NCBI GenBank assembly: GCA_016802295.1
Contig: JAESIW010000020.1
Coordinates: forward strand, 6,293,227-6,352,879
Direction: 5' to 3'
DNA length: 59,653 nt
From: Brachionus rotundiformis
Lineage: Eukaryota; Rotifera; Eurotatoria; Ploima; Brachionidae
Numbering within the stretch: position 1 is the first letter of the stretch; each line of letters starts with the position of its first letter. This document shows, piece by piece, positions 1 through 10,033 of this stretch. The translations under genes and the position numbers were made by a program. A model generated the notes under the pieces. That model was not told the origin of the DNA, did not search any database, and saw only the letters and a program-made list of their open reading frames with translations.

Positions 1-271
1 TTATACTGATCAAGAATCCGTGTTTTAGTAATTTATTCAAAAATGCGGATCCGAGTTTTAGGAATAACCAAGTTATGAGTTATATTTTAATTAAAGTTAC
101 AAAAAAGTGAGTAAAAGTTAAATTTTTTTGAATTTTATTTCGAAATGAAAAAATCTCAATTAAAAAAATATAATAAAATAATTAATTTTATTAAATAATT
201 TACTATTTGGTCCTTATTATGAAAAAATATTTACAATACTGTTGACGAATTAATAATCTTATGATCTTATA

Positions 272-1479
272 TCAATAAGCTTTTAAATTGTTCTCTTGCA
301 TATATTCTTCATAAAATTTGACAATTGCCTTCAATATAAAAAAATAGATTAATAAAAATTCAAGTAATTTCTTTTACTTTTCTGTCCATGGATACAGCCA
401 AATCATATACAGACTTGCCAAAATTATTTTTAGTATTAAAATTGGCACCATGTTGAATTAGAACCTTAACAAATGGTAAATTTCCGTTCACTGTCGCGAT
501 CAAGAGCGCATTTTTGTTCTCCTTGTCTGAAGCGTCAATTTGGGCACCATATTTCAGCAAAATTTTGGCAATGTCACCAGACGCGTTCACAATAGCAGCT
601 CTGAGCAACGGAGTCCATCCGTTCAATGAGTCTTTTTTATTGATTTCAGCGCCGTCCATCAAAATCCACTGCAGCACATCTGTATTGCCACCATCGACTG
701 CATAATGTACTACAGTCATTCCAGTCTTGTCTGTCAGTTCATATGATGCACCAGTAGCCCTTAATTCTTTAACAAATTCCAATTTGCCATAAAAAGCAGC
801 AAGCATTAGGGCAGTTTTCAAGCTTTCGCTTTGGGCGTTCACATCCGCACCATGTTCAATCAAAATTTGGAACACTCTATAATTTTCAATATGAATAATT
901 TTTATTTAAATTGGAAAATTCTACTCAAAATTATTTCTAATTATGGCTATCATCAGTGGCAGATTTCCGAATTTGTCCGGAATCTGAAGCAAACGCTCTC
1001 CAATTGGAGATTGGAGCATTTGTTCAATTTCGCTTCTACGGTCCAGCATAATGGCTTTTTGAAAAGCTTCACCATTCAATGGCTCTTCTTAAAATAAATA
1101 CTTTAATTTTCTTATCTGTCTTAATGGTCAACTTGACTACTTGTTGTCCGAACAGTCACCGAGGGACTAAATTCACTGCGCTCATTATTAGTTCCAATTA
1201 CACACAAGCGAAAAGTGTACTCTGTGGACGGATCTAGGCTCTCTATTGTTTTATTTGTGGAAAAACCTCTTAAAATAATGTTATTAAAGCACGCGGAAGT
1301 GTAACCAAGATAACTTAATACGAGTAAATTATGCCCCATTCTCTTCTATTGTTGTTGCTAAGTTCTTGAACAATAAATTTTAGTCTAGCATATGGAGAGT
1401 CTTTTTTGACATGGCTCCAGTCCAGGTCTATGGTAGTGTGGGTGACTCTACCAACTACAGGAGGGTCTGGTCTTATCAT
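272..1479 (-). CDS. FANK1: FANK1-like protein (fibronectin type III + ankyrin repeats), 5 exons
   Basis: Five exons read on the minus strand: 1479-1322, 1268-1141, 1087-925, 876-378 and 328-272. They join to 1005 nt (334 residues plus stop), close to vertebrate FANK1 at about 345. The introns are 48-53 bp, each GT...AG, and all phases agree. Residues about 5-95 form one fibronectin type III domain (starts MIRPDPPVVGRV, contains WGIIYSGFSTNK and EYTFRL). The rest is about six ankyrin repeats, with motifs such as LIEHGADVN, TALMLAAFYGKLEFV and GWTPLLRAA. The C-terminus ends MDRKAIVKFYEEY. FN3 followed by ankyrins is the FANK1 order; ANKFN1 has the reverse. FANK1 is a testis- and cilia-associated protein in vertebrates; a role here is inference. 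The ATG at 1479 follows a possible splice acceptor (TTTATTTAG), so a short 5' non-coding or coding exon upstream cannot be excluded. Confidence 0.88.
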
Positions 1480-1483
1480 TATG

Positions 1484-3945
1484 TTAAATCTAAATAAAAA
1501 ATTTAATTATTTCAATTTAAAAAAAATCCTATTATAGTCATAACTACGGGGAATTTCTCGAAAAGCAAATTTTAATTTTCTAATTAACTTAATTTAATAA
1601 TTTTGGCAGGTCATATAAATACGAATTCTTTTTCCTAGTAACGTAGATAATGCTCAAAATTTGTCTAGATTATTTTTTAACTGTTTTCTATTCCAAAGCT
1701 GATCTACCTTTAAACAAATATTGTCTAAGTATTAAGTTTAAAAAAAAGCGTCATTTTTAGCTCTAATTTTTGGCTTTATAAAATTATCTTAAAATATTTA
1801 TATATTTTTTTCCAAATTATAGAAATACTGTTTGTAGATGTGAAATTATTAATTCTTTATTTATAAATTAAACAGAATGTTTAAATGTAGTAAATTGAGC
1901 ATGAATTTGTTAATGTTAACTTCTTCCGTAAACAAATTAAACTAATTTTAAATTTGGTTCTTTCCTTGAAGAGAAAAACTCTTAATAAAAACATTCATTT
2001 ACCAAATTAATCATTTATTTTGGTAGTCTAAAATTATGGGAAATTACATCCAAAATTCATTTCTTATTTAAAAAAATAAAAGTCAATTAATAACTTGTTT
2101 ATTTGTGTAAAACTAAAATTTAAAATAAACTAAGATTTAGCCCAAAATCGATCAAAAAACCTTAGTTATTTATAATTTTTCTAATTTTAATGTGGCTTTT
2201 TGGTCATAAATTTACTTAATTGTTTTAACAAAACTCTTTTTATATCAAAAATTTGAAGATCCCTATGAATACTAATCATAAAAATTATTGATTTAAGAAC
2301 AAGATTTAATAAACAAAAAAATGAATGTAAATTTTTAGATAAAATGAACCATTTGATAAACGTTTTTAATAAAAAAAAGCAGGTACTTAGAAAGTAGTTT
2401 TTAATTTTTGGGGTTTTCAGCGCTCTATATTTTTCCAGAAACTATTTAGAAGTATTATATAGAAAAAGATGCTGAAGATTTTTTTAAAATGTAACCATTT
2501 ATGTAAAATTTTACAACCATAATCAAATAAATTATCTAAATAGATCTATTTAATAATTAAAAACAAAAAAAATTTTTTTTTTTTAAATTAGAACTGGAAA
2601 CCACTTCACCATAAAAAAGCACTATAAAAGTTAAAAAAATAATTTTGAGCAAAAGTTTTAAGCTTTTTCGTGCCATTTTTTGCACTTAAATTACATAATA
2701 GCTCAAATATCATGGTTAATGGAGCAAAGCCAACAAAGTCTTTCATTTTTAAGACTTTAACCGATAAATAGTTCTTTATATTTTAAGAATATTTTAAGTT
2801 CACTCAAAAATAATGGAAAACCTTCTTTTTTAGATTTTTTATTAAATATTTGTTTATAAATAGTCGAAATTTTTGTATAAATTAAAATGGAACTAAGAAA
2901 ATTATCATTAAAGTGAAAATTGCTCTCATAACGATAAGAAATTAATCAAGATTTTGTTCTCTTAAACTAACTAAAAAAAAAACTTTGAAAAAAAATCATA
3001 ACGCTCGGCGCCATTTGCAGTAGGATACTTTTTAGGTTATTAAATTAATTTATTTTAAAAACAAGATACGATTTTAAACCTTAATTAGACTCCGGAATAA
3101 AAAATAAAATTTAATCTAACTTGTCAATTTTATTTTTAAAGATAATTCAAAATTGAAATTATTGTTCAATCTTTGTTTATACTAATTTCATTAAATTATT
3201 TAATTTAACAAAAATTTTTGGCTAATGAATAAAAAGATGATTAACTCTTTTAGAAAAAATTGAATTTTGCCTCGAGATTTTTACCTTGAATTTTTTTTAA
3301 TTGCAAAATATTTAATTATTTAATTAAAAATGCACTAGTCTATGCTCTACAGCTGCGTATAATTTTCAAAACAAAAAATTAATAATTTTTATAAATAATT
3401 TTATAAGTTAAGTAAATATTTTCTTTTAATTTTAGCTTATATTACAAATGTATACTTTAGTCTCATAAACAAATTAACTGTTAATCTGTGATTTGAAAAT
3501 AATTTCCATTGCCAAGTCAACCATCATTATAAAAAGTTGAGATTTTTTTTTATCAAAACAGGCTACAATTAATTTGATTTTGCTAACAAAATAATATTGC
3601 CAAACAAAGAAAAGAAAACGAGCTAAATTTTAAATGAAGTAATAAATTGTTATAAATTAAATATTAGTTGAGACCGCGGGCAATTATTTATTAATTATTA
3701 ACGACGCAACGACTGATACAAAGGAAAACGAAATAAAGAGTAAGGGCTTTTAGGCTTAGTTAAAAACAAGTGAATCAGCTTATATAATTTTAGTAAGAAA
3801 ATCAATTTTGCATGCTGTTAATGCAAAAATTGAAACTTGGTAATATATAACTCTCATGGCTTGCTGTTAGTTTGGCTAAGAAAATCCTTAATGAAAAATT
3901 TTATTTAAAGACCTAATTTATTTAATTTTTTAATTGTAAAAAAAT
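1484..3945. other. A+T-rich intergenic stretch, no gene seen
   Basis: No open frame with coding-like composition, RNA gene or clear repeat was recognised on either strand. It lies upstream of FANK1, so its promoter should be in the first few hundred bases; no TATA-like box is distinctive against the A+T-rich background. Confidence 0.4.
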
Positions 3946-3962
3946 CGTCCCTAGGTGGATTC

Positions 3963-3999
<37 letters not shown>

Positions 4000-4019
4000 G
4001 CCGATTGCGCCATAGAGAC
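3946..4019 (-). tRNA. tRNA-Asn (anticodon GTT)
   Basis: Read on the minus strand it folds as a complete cloverleaf. The acceptor stem is GTCTCTA with TAGGGAC (one G-U pair) and the discriminator is G at 3946. The D arm carries GGCGCAATCGGCTAGCGC, and the anticodon loop CTGTTAA sits on the stem TTCGG/CCGAA. The T arm contains GGTTCGAATCC. The anticodon GTT is complementary to 3983-3985. It has no intron. A run of seven T follows the 3' end on the minus strand (plus 3939-3944 region), a normal RNA polymerase III terminator. The internal A and B boxes look intact. Confidence 0.97.
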
Positions 4020-6207
4020 CCATATGCTTGAAAATTAATTATTTAACTTTTATCTTAAGCGAGGTTTTTTAATGAATTATTGGTTGATAAGGAATTTAAA
4101 ATCTTAAGGACCTCTCACTTTATCAGAATAATTTTTCTCAGATAAGAGGTCTGAATATTTTTTAAGTGCTTCATAGAAATGAATTTATGGTTTACTAGGG
4201 TTGTATCTGAATTTCAGCTCATGAAAATTTTTTTCTAAATTTTTAAATATAATTTTCAATTATTAGTTTACTGGAAAACAAAAAACGCCATCTAATCGAA
4301 AAAATTTATTAGGTTTTTATTAAAAAAATCGTTTTAAAAGAATAAAATTGATTTTTTAAATTTAATTAAAATTTTATTTGCAATTCTTAATTAAAAAATT
4401 TTTTATTTACTTTATTTTTTTTTACAAAATTAATTGAATAACTGTGATCTAATTGATATCAGATGAAGCTTTCATTTGAAATAACATTTGATTTTAACTG
4501 ATTAGATTTTACCAATCAGATAATTTAGGATACAAAGGTTTTGGTATAAATTTTTGGTTTGAAACATTTGTATAAAAACAACATCAATAAAAAAGAAAAA
4601 TCGATTCATTTTATAGTTTAAACAAAATTGAATTTATATTTTTAAAAGAAATAACAATAATTTTTTCTTATCAAATATTTACAAAATTTTCCCAATTAAA
4701 CAGCTATTTTATTTTTTATTTAATTTTTATCAACTAACTTAATTTAGACTTAACTTTTTTAATGAGTCTTCTCGATAATCAGGTTTATTATCAAATTTAA
4801 GTAATTATTCTAAAAAATTTTTAACTATTTCTTTATTTAAAATCTTTTTAAAGACATATTTTGATGATCAACATGCACAGTTAATTTTTTTAGTTCCGCA
4901 AAATTCTGCAAAAATATTATATTTATTTATTTTAATGAACGCTTGAAAGGAGATGTAAAAAAATAAAAATTTATAAAGATACAGATTTTAATTAAGAAAT
5001 TATTATGTCTGACGATGGTTTTCCAAGCGAAACATGCTGTGTTTCAGGTCCATTGATATGCTCAGTTGACTATAATTTTTGCAAGGGTCAAGTAGTTTGT
5101 TTCTCCTTATACGCTCCCTGTCGAGAAACAAAAAAAATTTTTATTTGATTTGATATAAATAAATTCTCTAAATCATATGATTTGATATAAATTTTGAATA
5201 TTTTTAATTATTTTAACTTAAAATTGAACCAAATTCCATTAAAAGTTAATTAATTCTCAATTTAGCTGTTCTCGTACTTATAACCTTGTGGTACATAGCC
5301 AGAAAAAAATTACTGAATCCAAATCTAATTATCAAATATAAGTTGATATTAAACCTGATATCTCTAAAAGAGATACAACGTTAAGTAAGTCTAGGGTTTA
5401 TAAATTCAACTAAACGTGAAATACGGGAAATATCCATCTCTTTTTTTGGAAAGAATACTTCACTGTCCAATTCCTTTGTTTCAGAACATGATAAAAATAA
5501 GGATTCTTGGTTATTATTATTAATATCAGGTTTATATTTATTTGATAATCAAATTCAATATTTTAAGTTGATTTCTAGTTTTGACCAACTCTGGTTCTGT
5601 GAGCTCCAAAGAGCAAATATCTGACCTCTTGGCGGGCCATTATCTACTTTGTATATAATTAAAGATATAAATTAGTATTAAAATTTATTAAAACAAGAAC
5701 CCAAAAAACATCTCAAAAAACAATATAAAAAAAAAGAATTTATTTATACATTTTTAAATTACATAATCAAGAATTAAAAATACTTAATCAAAGATTACTA
5801 AGGAATAATATTACTGCCAAAATTAGTCATTTACCACCCGGTATCACTTGACCTATGCACCATGTCTGCCTCTTCCAACCCTGCTTGTTCTTCTCCAAGG
5901 AAAAATTGCTAATTTGCCATTAATTCAAACTAATCTTTTGTTAAATTAGTTTAAGTGTAGAAATAAATTTGCACGATTGACATAAAAAATTTTAAATTTT
6001 CGATGACGATCTAAGATCACATAGACACTTTAGTTACTAATTAATTCAAACTTAATTTCTTTTTTAAAATTCATATGACTTAAAAACAGATAACTTTATT
6101 TCTTATCATTATAATTTTAATAGTATAGAATCATTTGATTTTAAACTAAAGCTTTATTTTGAAAAGAACTTAAACAAAAAAAAAAAAGACCAATTAAGAG
6201 CTGAACA
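4020..6207. other. Intergenic stretch, no gene seen
   Basis: Mostly low-complexity A+T. A 47-codon open frame near 5004 (starts MSDDGFPSETCC) is cysteine-rich but matches nothing I know and is not claimed as a gene. The 3' part must hold the promoter of the sorting nexin gene. Confidence 0.35.
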
Positions 6208-7588
6208 ATGGATGATGTATTTGACGAGACCAAAGCGGAGCGAAGCGAGACAGTCGACCTGAATGGAGCAGCAAACAGCGACGACTTGCTCAAAATCGAG
6301 ATATCTGATGCTCTAAATGAAAAGGACAAAGTTAAATTCACTGTTAAGACAAAAGTAAGAGCCCACTTCCATCTTTTGAAGTTAAATCTAAAGTTAAATC
6401 TTTGCCAAGACCAATTTGAAAAATTTTTCTGCCTCTGAGTTCTCGTCCATCCGAGAACACGAAGAGTTCATATGGCTGCATGACCGCTTTGTCGAAAACG
6501 AAGACTATGCGGGATACATTGTAACTTTTTTCCAAATTCTAGAACCACTTTTAAATCTTGGCAAAGATACCACCGGCTCCTCCGCGTCCCGACTTCGACT
6601 CGTCTCGGGAAAAGCTGCAGCGCTTGACAGAAGGCGAGACCTCAATGACCAAGGAAGAGTACGCCAAGATGAAACAAGAACTGGAAAGTGAGTATTTGGC
6701 ATTGTTCAAAAAAACAGTCCAAATGCACGAAGTCTTCCTGAACCGGCTGAGCTCGCATCCAATTTTCAAAAGCGACTCAAACCTGAAGGTTTTTCTTGAG
6801 TATAGCAAAAATCTGAACGTGCGCACCAAGAACGCCAAGGAGCGCTTTGGTGGATTTGTCAAGTCCATATCCAAGAACGCCGACGAGCTGCGCTTCTTGA
6901 ACATCAAGGAGACAGACGAGTTCTTCGATGGACAGAAGAAATTCCTCACAGACTACCACAGCAAGATCAGAGAGGACTGCTCGCGGGCTGACCGCATGAC
7001 CTATGTGCACAAGAGCGTGGCCGACTGCTACATCCGCGTCTCCACAGGGCTCAGCAATGTGGCCACCGCCGAACTGGAGCCATTGAGCAAATTTTTGACC
7101 AAGCTGGCAGATTATTTTGAAACAGCCCGCAAGACAGAGAATCGAGTGTCCAGTGATACGGACCTTAAGCTGTCAGATACACTCAGATACTATGCAAGAG
7201 ATTCCAAAGCAGCGCTTGATCTGCTACACAGAAGGACCAAAAGTTTGGCTGATTTCGAAACAGAGAATAAAAATTTGGGAAAAGCGCGCCTTAAGCACAA
7301 GGATGAAAAGCAGGCCGAGCAAGCACAGCAAAATGCCAAGCTAAAATTTGAGCAAATATCTGACTTGGCCAGAAGTGAACTAGGCGATTTTAAGACCAGA
7401 AGAATTAACATGTTCAAAAAATCACTAACCGAGTTGGTCGAGTTTCAAATGAAGCACTCGAATGTAAATTTAATTAATTTTAAATTTTTTTTTCTTTTTT
7501 TTTTAACTAGATAATTAATTAATTTTTTATAAAGGCTCAAGTTCAAACACTGAAAAATTTGCTAGATTCATTGAAAGAACAATCTTAA
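6208..7588 (+). CDS. SNX6: Sorting nexin of the SNX5/SNX6 type (PX-BAR), 4 exons
   Basis: Exons 6208-6354, 6410-6520, 6567-7463 and 7535-7588 join to 1209 nt (402 residues); vertebrate SNX6 is about 406. The introns (55, 46 and 71 bp) are phase 0 GT...AG. Residues about 25-170 are the PX domain (EISDALNEKDKVKFTV, HEEFIWLHDRFVENEDYAG, IPPAPPRPDFDSSREK). The rest is the helical BAR domain, ending KHSNAQVQTLKNLLDSLKEQS. Blocks such as MTKEEYAKMKQELESEYLA and SSDTDLKLSDTLRYY follow SNX6 closely. SNX5/6 pair with SNX1/2 as the membrane-bending part of the endosome-to-Golgi (ESCPE-1/retromer) coat. The PX domain of this subfamily binds cargo more than lipid. Local G+C is clearly above the surroundings, as expected for a conserved, well-expressed gene. 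An exon 2/3 fragment is duplicated at 9953-10033. Confidence 0.95.
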
Positions 7589-7849
7589 TTAACAAATTTC
7601 GTACGATTTTCATACTTATTATTATTTTAAGAGCATTTTAAATTTGTTTTTTTTTTTTTTAATTTTGATAAAATATTTTAAGAATTAAAAATTGAAATTT
7701 TTTAGACGAAGTTTAAATTTAAATAAATGATGAAAATTATGTGTATACATTCTTTTTTAATAATTTAACAAGACAAATAGCTCTGTTAAAATCTTGGCCT
7801 TTAATTAAATTAACAAGATACTGTTAAGATCCAGGACTTGACATGTGTC

Positions 7850-8012
7850 TACATTCGAGTCTGGATAATACGATGTGTTTAGGCGGAAAAAATGGACATC
7901 GTATCAATCAAATTAATTTATGTAGAAGTTATTGGGGATGCAAACTAAAAAAAAAATCGTTACAAAGCGAATATTGTATTAATCAGCATCGTTATAACAA
8001 GGCTCGACTGTA
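7850..8012. mobile_element. pogo/Tigger-like MITE with TA target site
   Basis: A 163-bp element. The right end, read inward, is TACAGTCGAGCCTTGTTATA; the left end is TACATTCGAGTCTGGATAAT. The outer 26 bases agree at about 20 positions. The motif with GTTATAAC near the end is typical of pogo/Tigger terminal repeats, and TA stands at both edges as the expected duplication. Inside is a 9-bp hairpin, ATACGATGT...ACATCGTAT (7868-7901 region). It has no coding capacity, so it is a non-autonomous element. Confidence 0.6.
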
Positions 8013-8167
8013 CATATGATTCATAGTCTCATGTTCTAAGATTAACTGCAGCAAATACACACTAGTCCTATATGCCCGATCATGCAAATGATCAGGTGAT
8101 CTCTTCTATATATTTTTATAAACCACTAAACATTAGCTATAATATTGCAGAAAAATTATTTTTAAAA

Positions 8168-8760
8168 TGGGACTTTCTGTTTCTGAACGAGAGGCTTTTC
8201 GAAAAACAGTCAAAAATATGATTTCACAACGAATCAAGAAATATAAAGCAAGGAATCGCTCGAAGCACAATATATAATATACTACGATCAACCGTATTCA
8301 AAATGGAGAGCCGACAAAGTACAATAAGAGAACGGGTCGTTCAACCACCTGGACAGCTTCAAGGAAGACAAAACTGAATAGATTTACCAATGACAAGTCT
8401 ACTTGACTACGTTTTTGGCCTGGCTTAGCATCTACTCACTATTCTTTAGACAACATGGATGAACCAAAATGGAAATTATGCGACCAAAGATATCAAATGT
8501 GCCTCGAGCGCGTCCAATCGAAAATTTTTAGGGTTGTTTAAGTGAAAAAGTATACAAGGGAGGTTAGCAAGCTTCAACAGAGCAACAGCTGATTAACCGC
8601 ATTAAATTGAAGTTGAAGGAATTTGACTTAAATTTTATGAAATCCCTTATGACGGGAGTCAAAGCAAAGCTAAAAAAAATCAGCTACGATGGAGTTTTTT
8701 CATTAATTAAAAATAAGTTCTTTACATTATTAAAAAAAATATCATTTTTAATTTTTGAGA
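8168..8760 (+). pseudogene. Internally deleted Tc1-like transposase remnant
   Basis: Translated pieces in several frames resemble a Tc1/mariner-superfamily transposase. The N-terminal part starts MGLSVSEREAFRKTVKNM and contains GIARSTIYNIL (helix-turn-helix) and RTGRSTTWTASRKTK. The C-terminal part has IENF..GCLSEKVYKGG, then RIKLKLKEFDLNFMKSLMTG and VKAKLKKISYDGVFS. The central catalytic region with the first two acidic residues is missing, and stops and frameshifts interrupt the rest. It is a dead copy. It lies 150 bp from the pogo-like MITE but the termini do not match, so the two are separate. Confidence 0.6.
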
Positions 8761-8799
8761 TATTCGCTTTTAATTTTTGTCTATTTACTTATGCATAAC

Positions 8800-9464
8800 C
8801 CGCTAAATAAACTTTTAACTAAATTAACTAGTCTTACTTATTTCTTGGCTTTAATCCGTAAAGTCCAAAACCGAGACTTTAAAATACTGACCATGAGAAA
8901 AAAAAAGAGAAAAAAAATAAAGCAAACATGCGCGGTATCTTAATTAGTTCTATTTCATGTTGTTTTAAAATTTTGTATTTATATAAAAATGAAATTTTTT
9001 ATTTTAATTATATCTTAAGAAATTATCTCAGAAGTAAAAGTCTATTAGTCTAATTATAATTTTTGTTTTATTTTAAATTTAGTCTTAAAAGAATGGACAC
9101 CAGTGAGAAATTGTTTACTGTCGCCACTGACATTGGACAAGTAGTGGAAATAAAATATAATTAGAATTATTTTTAATTAATATTTACTTAGTTTAAAAAA
9201 CTCAAAAATCAGCCTCAATAAAGAAATTGGTTTTAAGATGCACTCTTTTTTTTGTTATGTTGGTAAAAACAAATTTTTACTGACTACACTTAGAGTTTGG
9301 TGATTTGGTGAATGATGAAACTATAGTTGGTTGTGACAAAATGCTTCTTTTCTCTATTTTTAATTTTAATTTATCCAATACCAAGTAAGTTTAAATCAAG
9401 ACCATTATTTTTCCTTTAATAAAACAAAGAAAGCTTTCTAACTTTGACGATATTCATTTAAAGA
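8800..9464. other. Intergenic stretch, no gene seen
   Basis: Short frames only; no domain or RNA recognised. Leads into the palindrome pair at 9465-9530. Confidence 0.35.
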
Positions 9465-9480
9465 AACAGTGATCACTGTT
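9465..9480. repeat. 16-bp perfect palindrome
   Basis: AACAGTGATCACTGTT is its own reverse complement. It stands 2 bp left of a second, longer perfect palindrome and away from any gene. Confidence 0.9.
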
Positions 9481-9482
9481 CA

Positions 9483-9530
9483 AAGAGTGCAACACGCACT
9501 ACCATTAATGGTAGTGCGTGTTGCACTCTT
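9483..9530. repeat. 48-bp perfect spacerless palindrome
   Basis: The arm 9483-9506 (starts AAGAGTGCAACACGC, ends ACCATT) is exactly reverse-complementary to 9507-9530, with no spacer and no mismatch. It is G+C-richer than its surroundings. It has no gene, TIR or coding sense that I can see. It could form a cruciform or, if transcribed, a perfect hairpin. Confidence 0.95.
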
Positions 9531-9952
9531 ACTCATCATATATCATTTATAAACTATTTGATCATATTTATTCTTGTTCTCTGACTTGATTATAAGAAAA
9601 TAAGAACTATTAATATTAATAAATCCAATTTTTTAGAAAAAAGATTAAGATTAAAATTATTTATTAAAAACTTTAAATGGGCCTTTTATAATGAAATATT
9701 TTAATATTTAGTTTTTTGTTTTTAATTTTTAAAAGTCTATTTTTTATTTTGACATATTTTTGCCACTGGTTTCGTCTGGTTGAATCTTTCGGCGGTCAAA
9801 AAACTGGACCGGTCGAGTAGCCTCACTTACGGATATGGTCTCGGTGAAAAAAAATTCCCACACTAATTTTTAATACATTTTTTTGGAATTGTGGAACAAA
9901 ATGAACAAATAGTCAAATTTTTTAAATTTTTAAGTCAAATTTTTTAATATTA

Positions 9953-10033
9953 ACGAAGCATAAGTGGAATGCAGTGTAACATTTTTCAAGATTTTAAGAT
10001 CAATTTTTAATCTTGGTAAAGATACCACTGGCT
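9953..10033 (+). pseudogene. Decayed partial duplicate of the SNX6 exon 2 - intron 2 - exon 3 junction
   Basis: These 81 bases align without gaps to 6498-6578 of the SNX6 gene at about 63 of 81 positions. The match includes the end of exon 2, the whole 46-bp intron and the start of exon 3 (shared AAAGATACCAC.GGCT). Because the intron is copied, it came from genomic DNA and not from mRNA. It is too short and mutated to encode anything, and no other SNX6 exon was seen nearby. Confidence 0.7.

Noticed and set aside
6551..6949. Long minus-strand open frame opposite the sorting nexin gene
   Set aside because: It is the antisense shadow of a G+C-rich conserved exon; no domain and no independent start.
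6208..7588. Operon or shared promoter with neighbouring genes
   Set aside because: Genes are kilobases apart with mixed strands; nothing suggests polycistronic expression.
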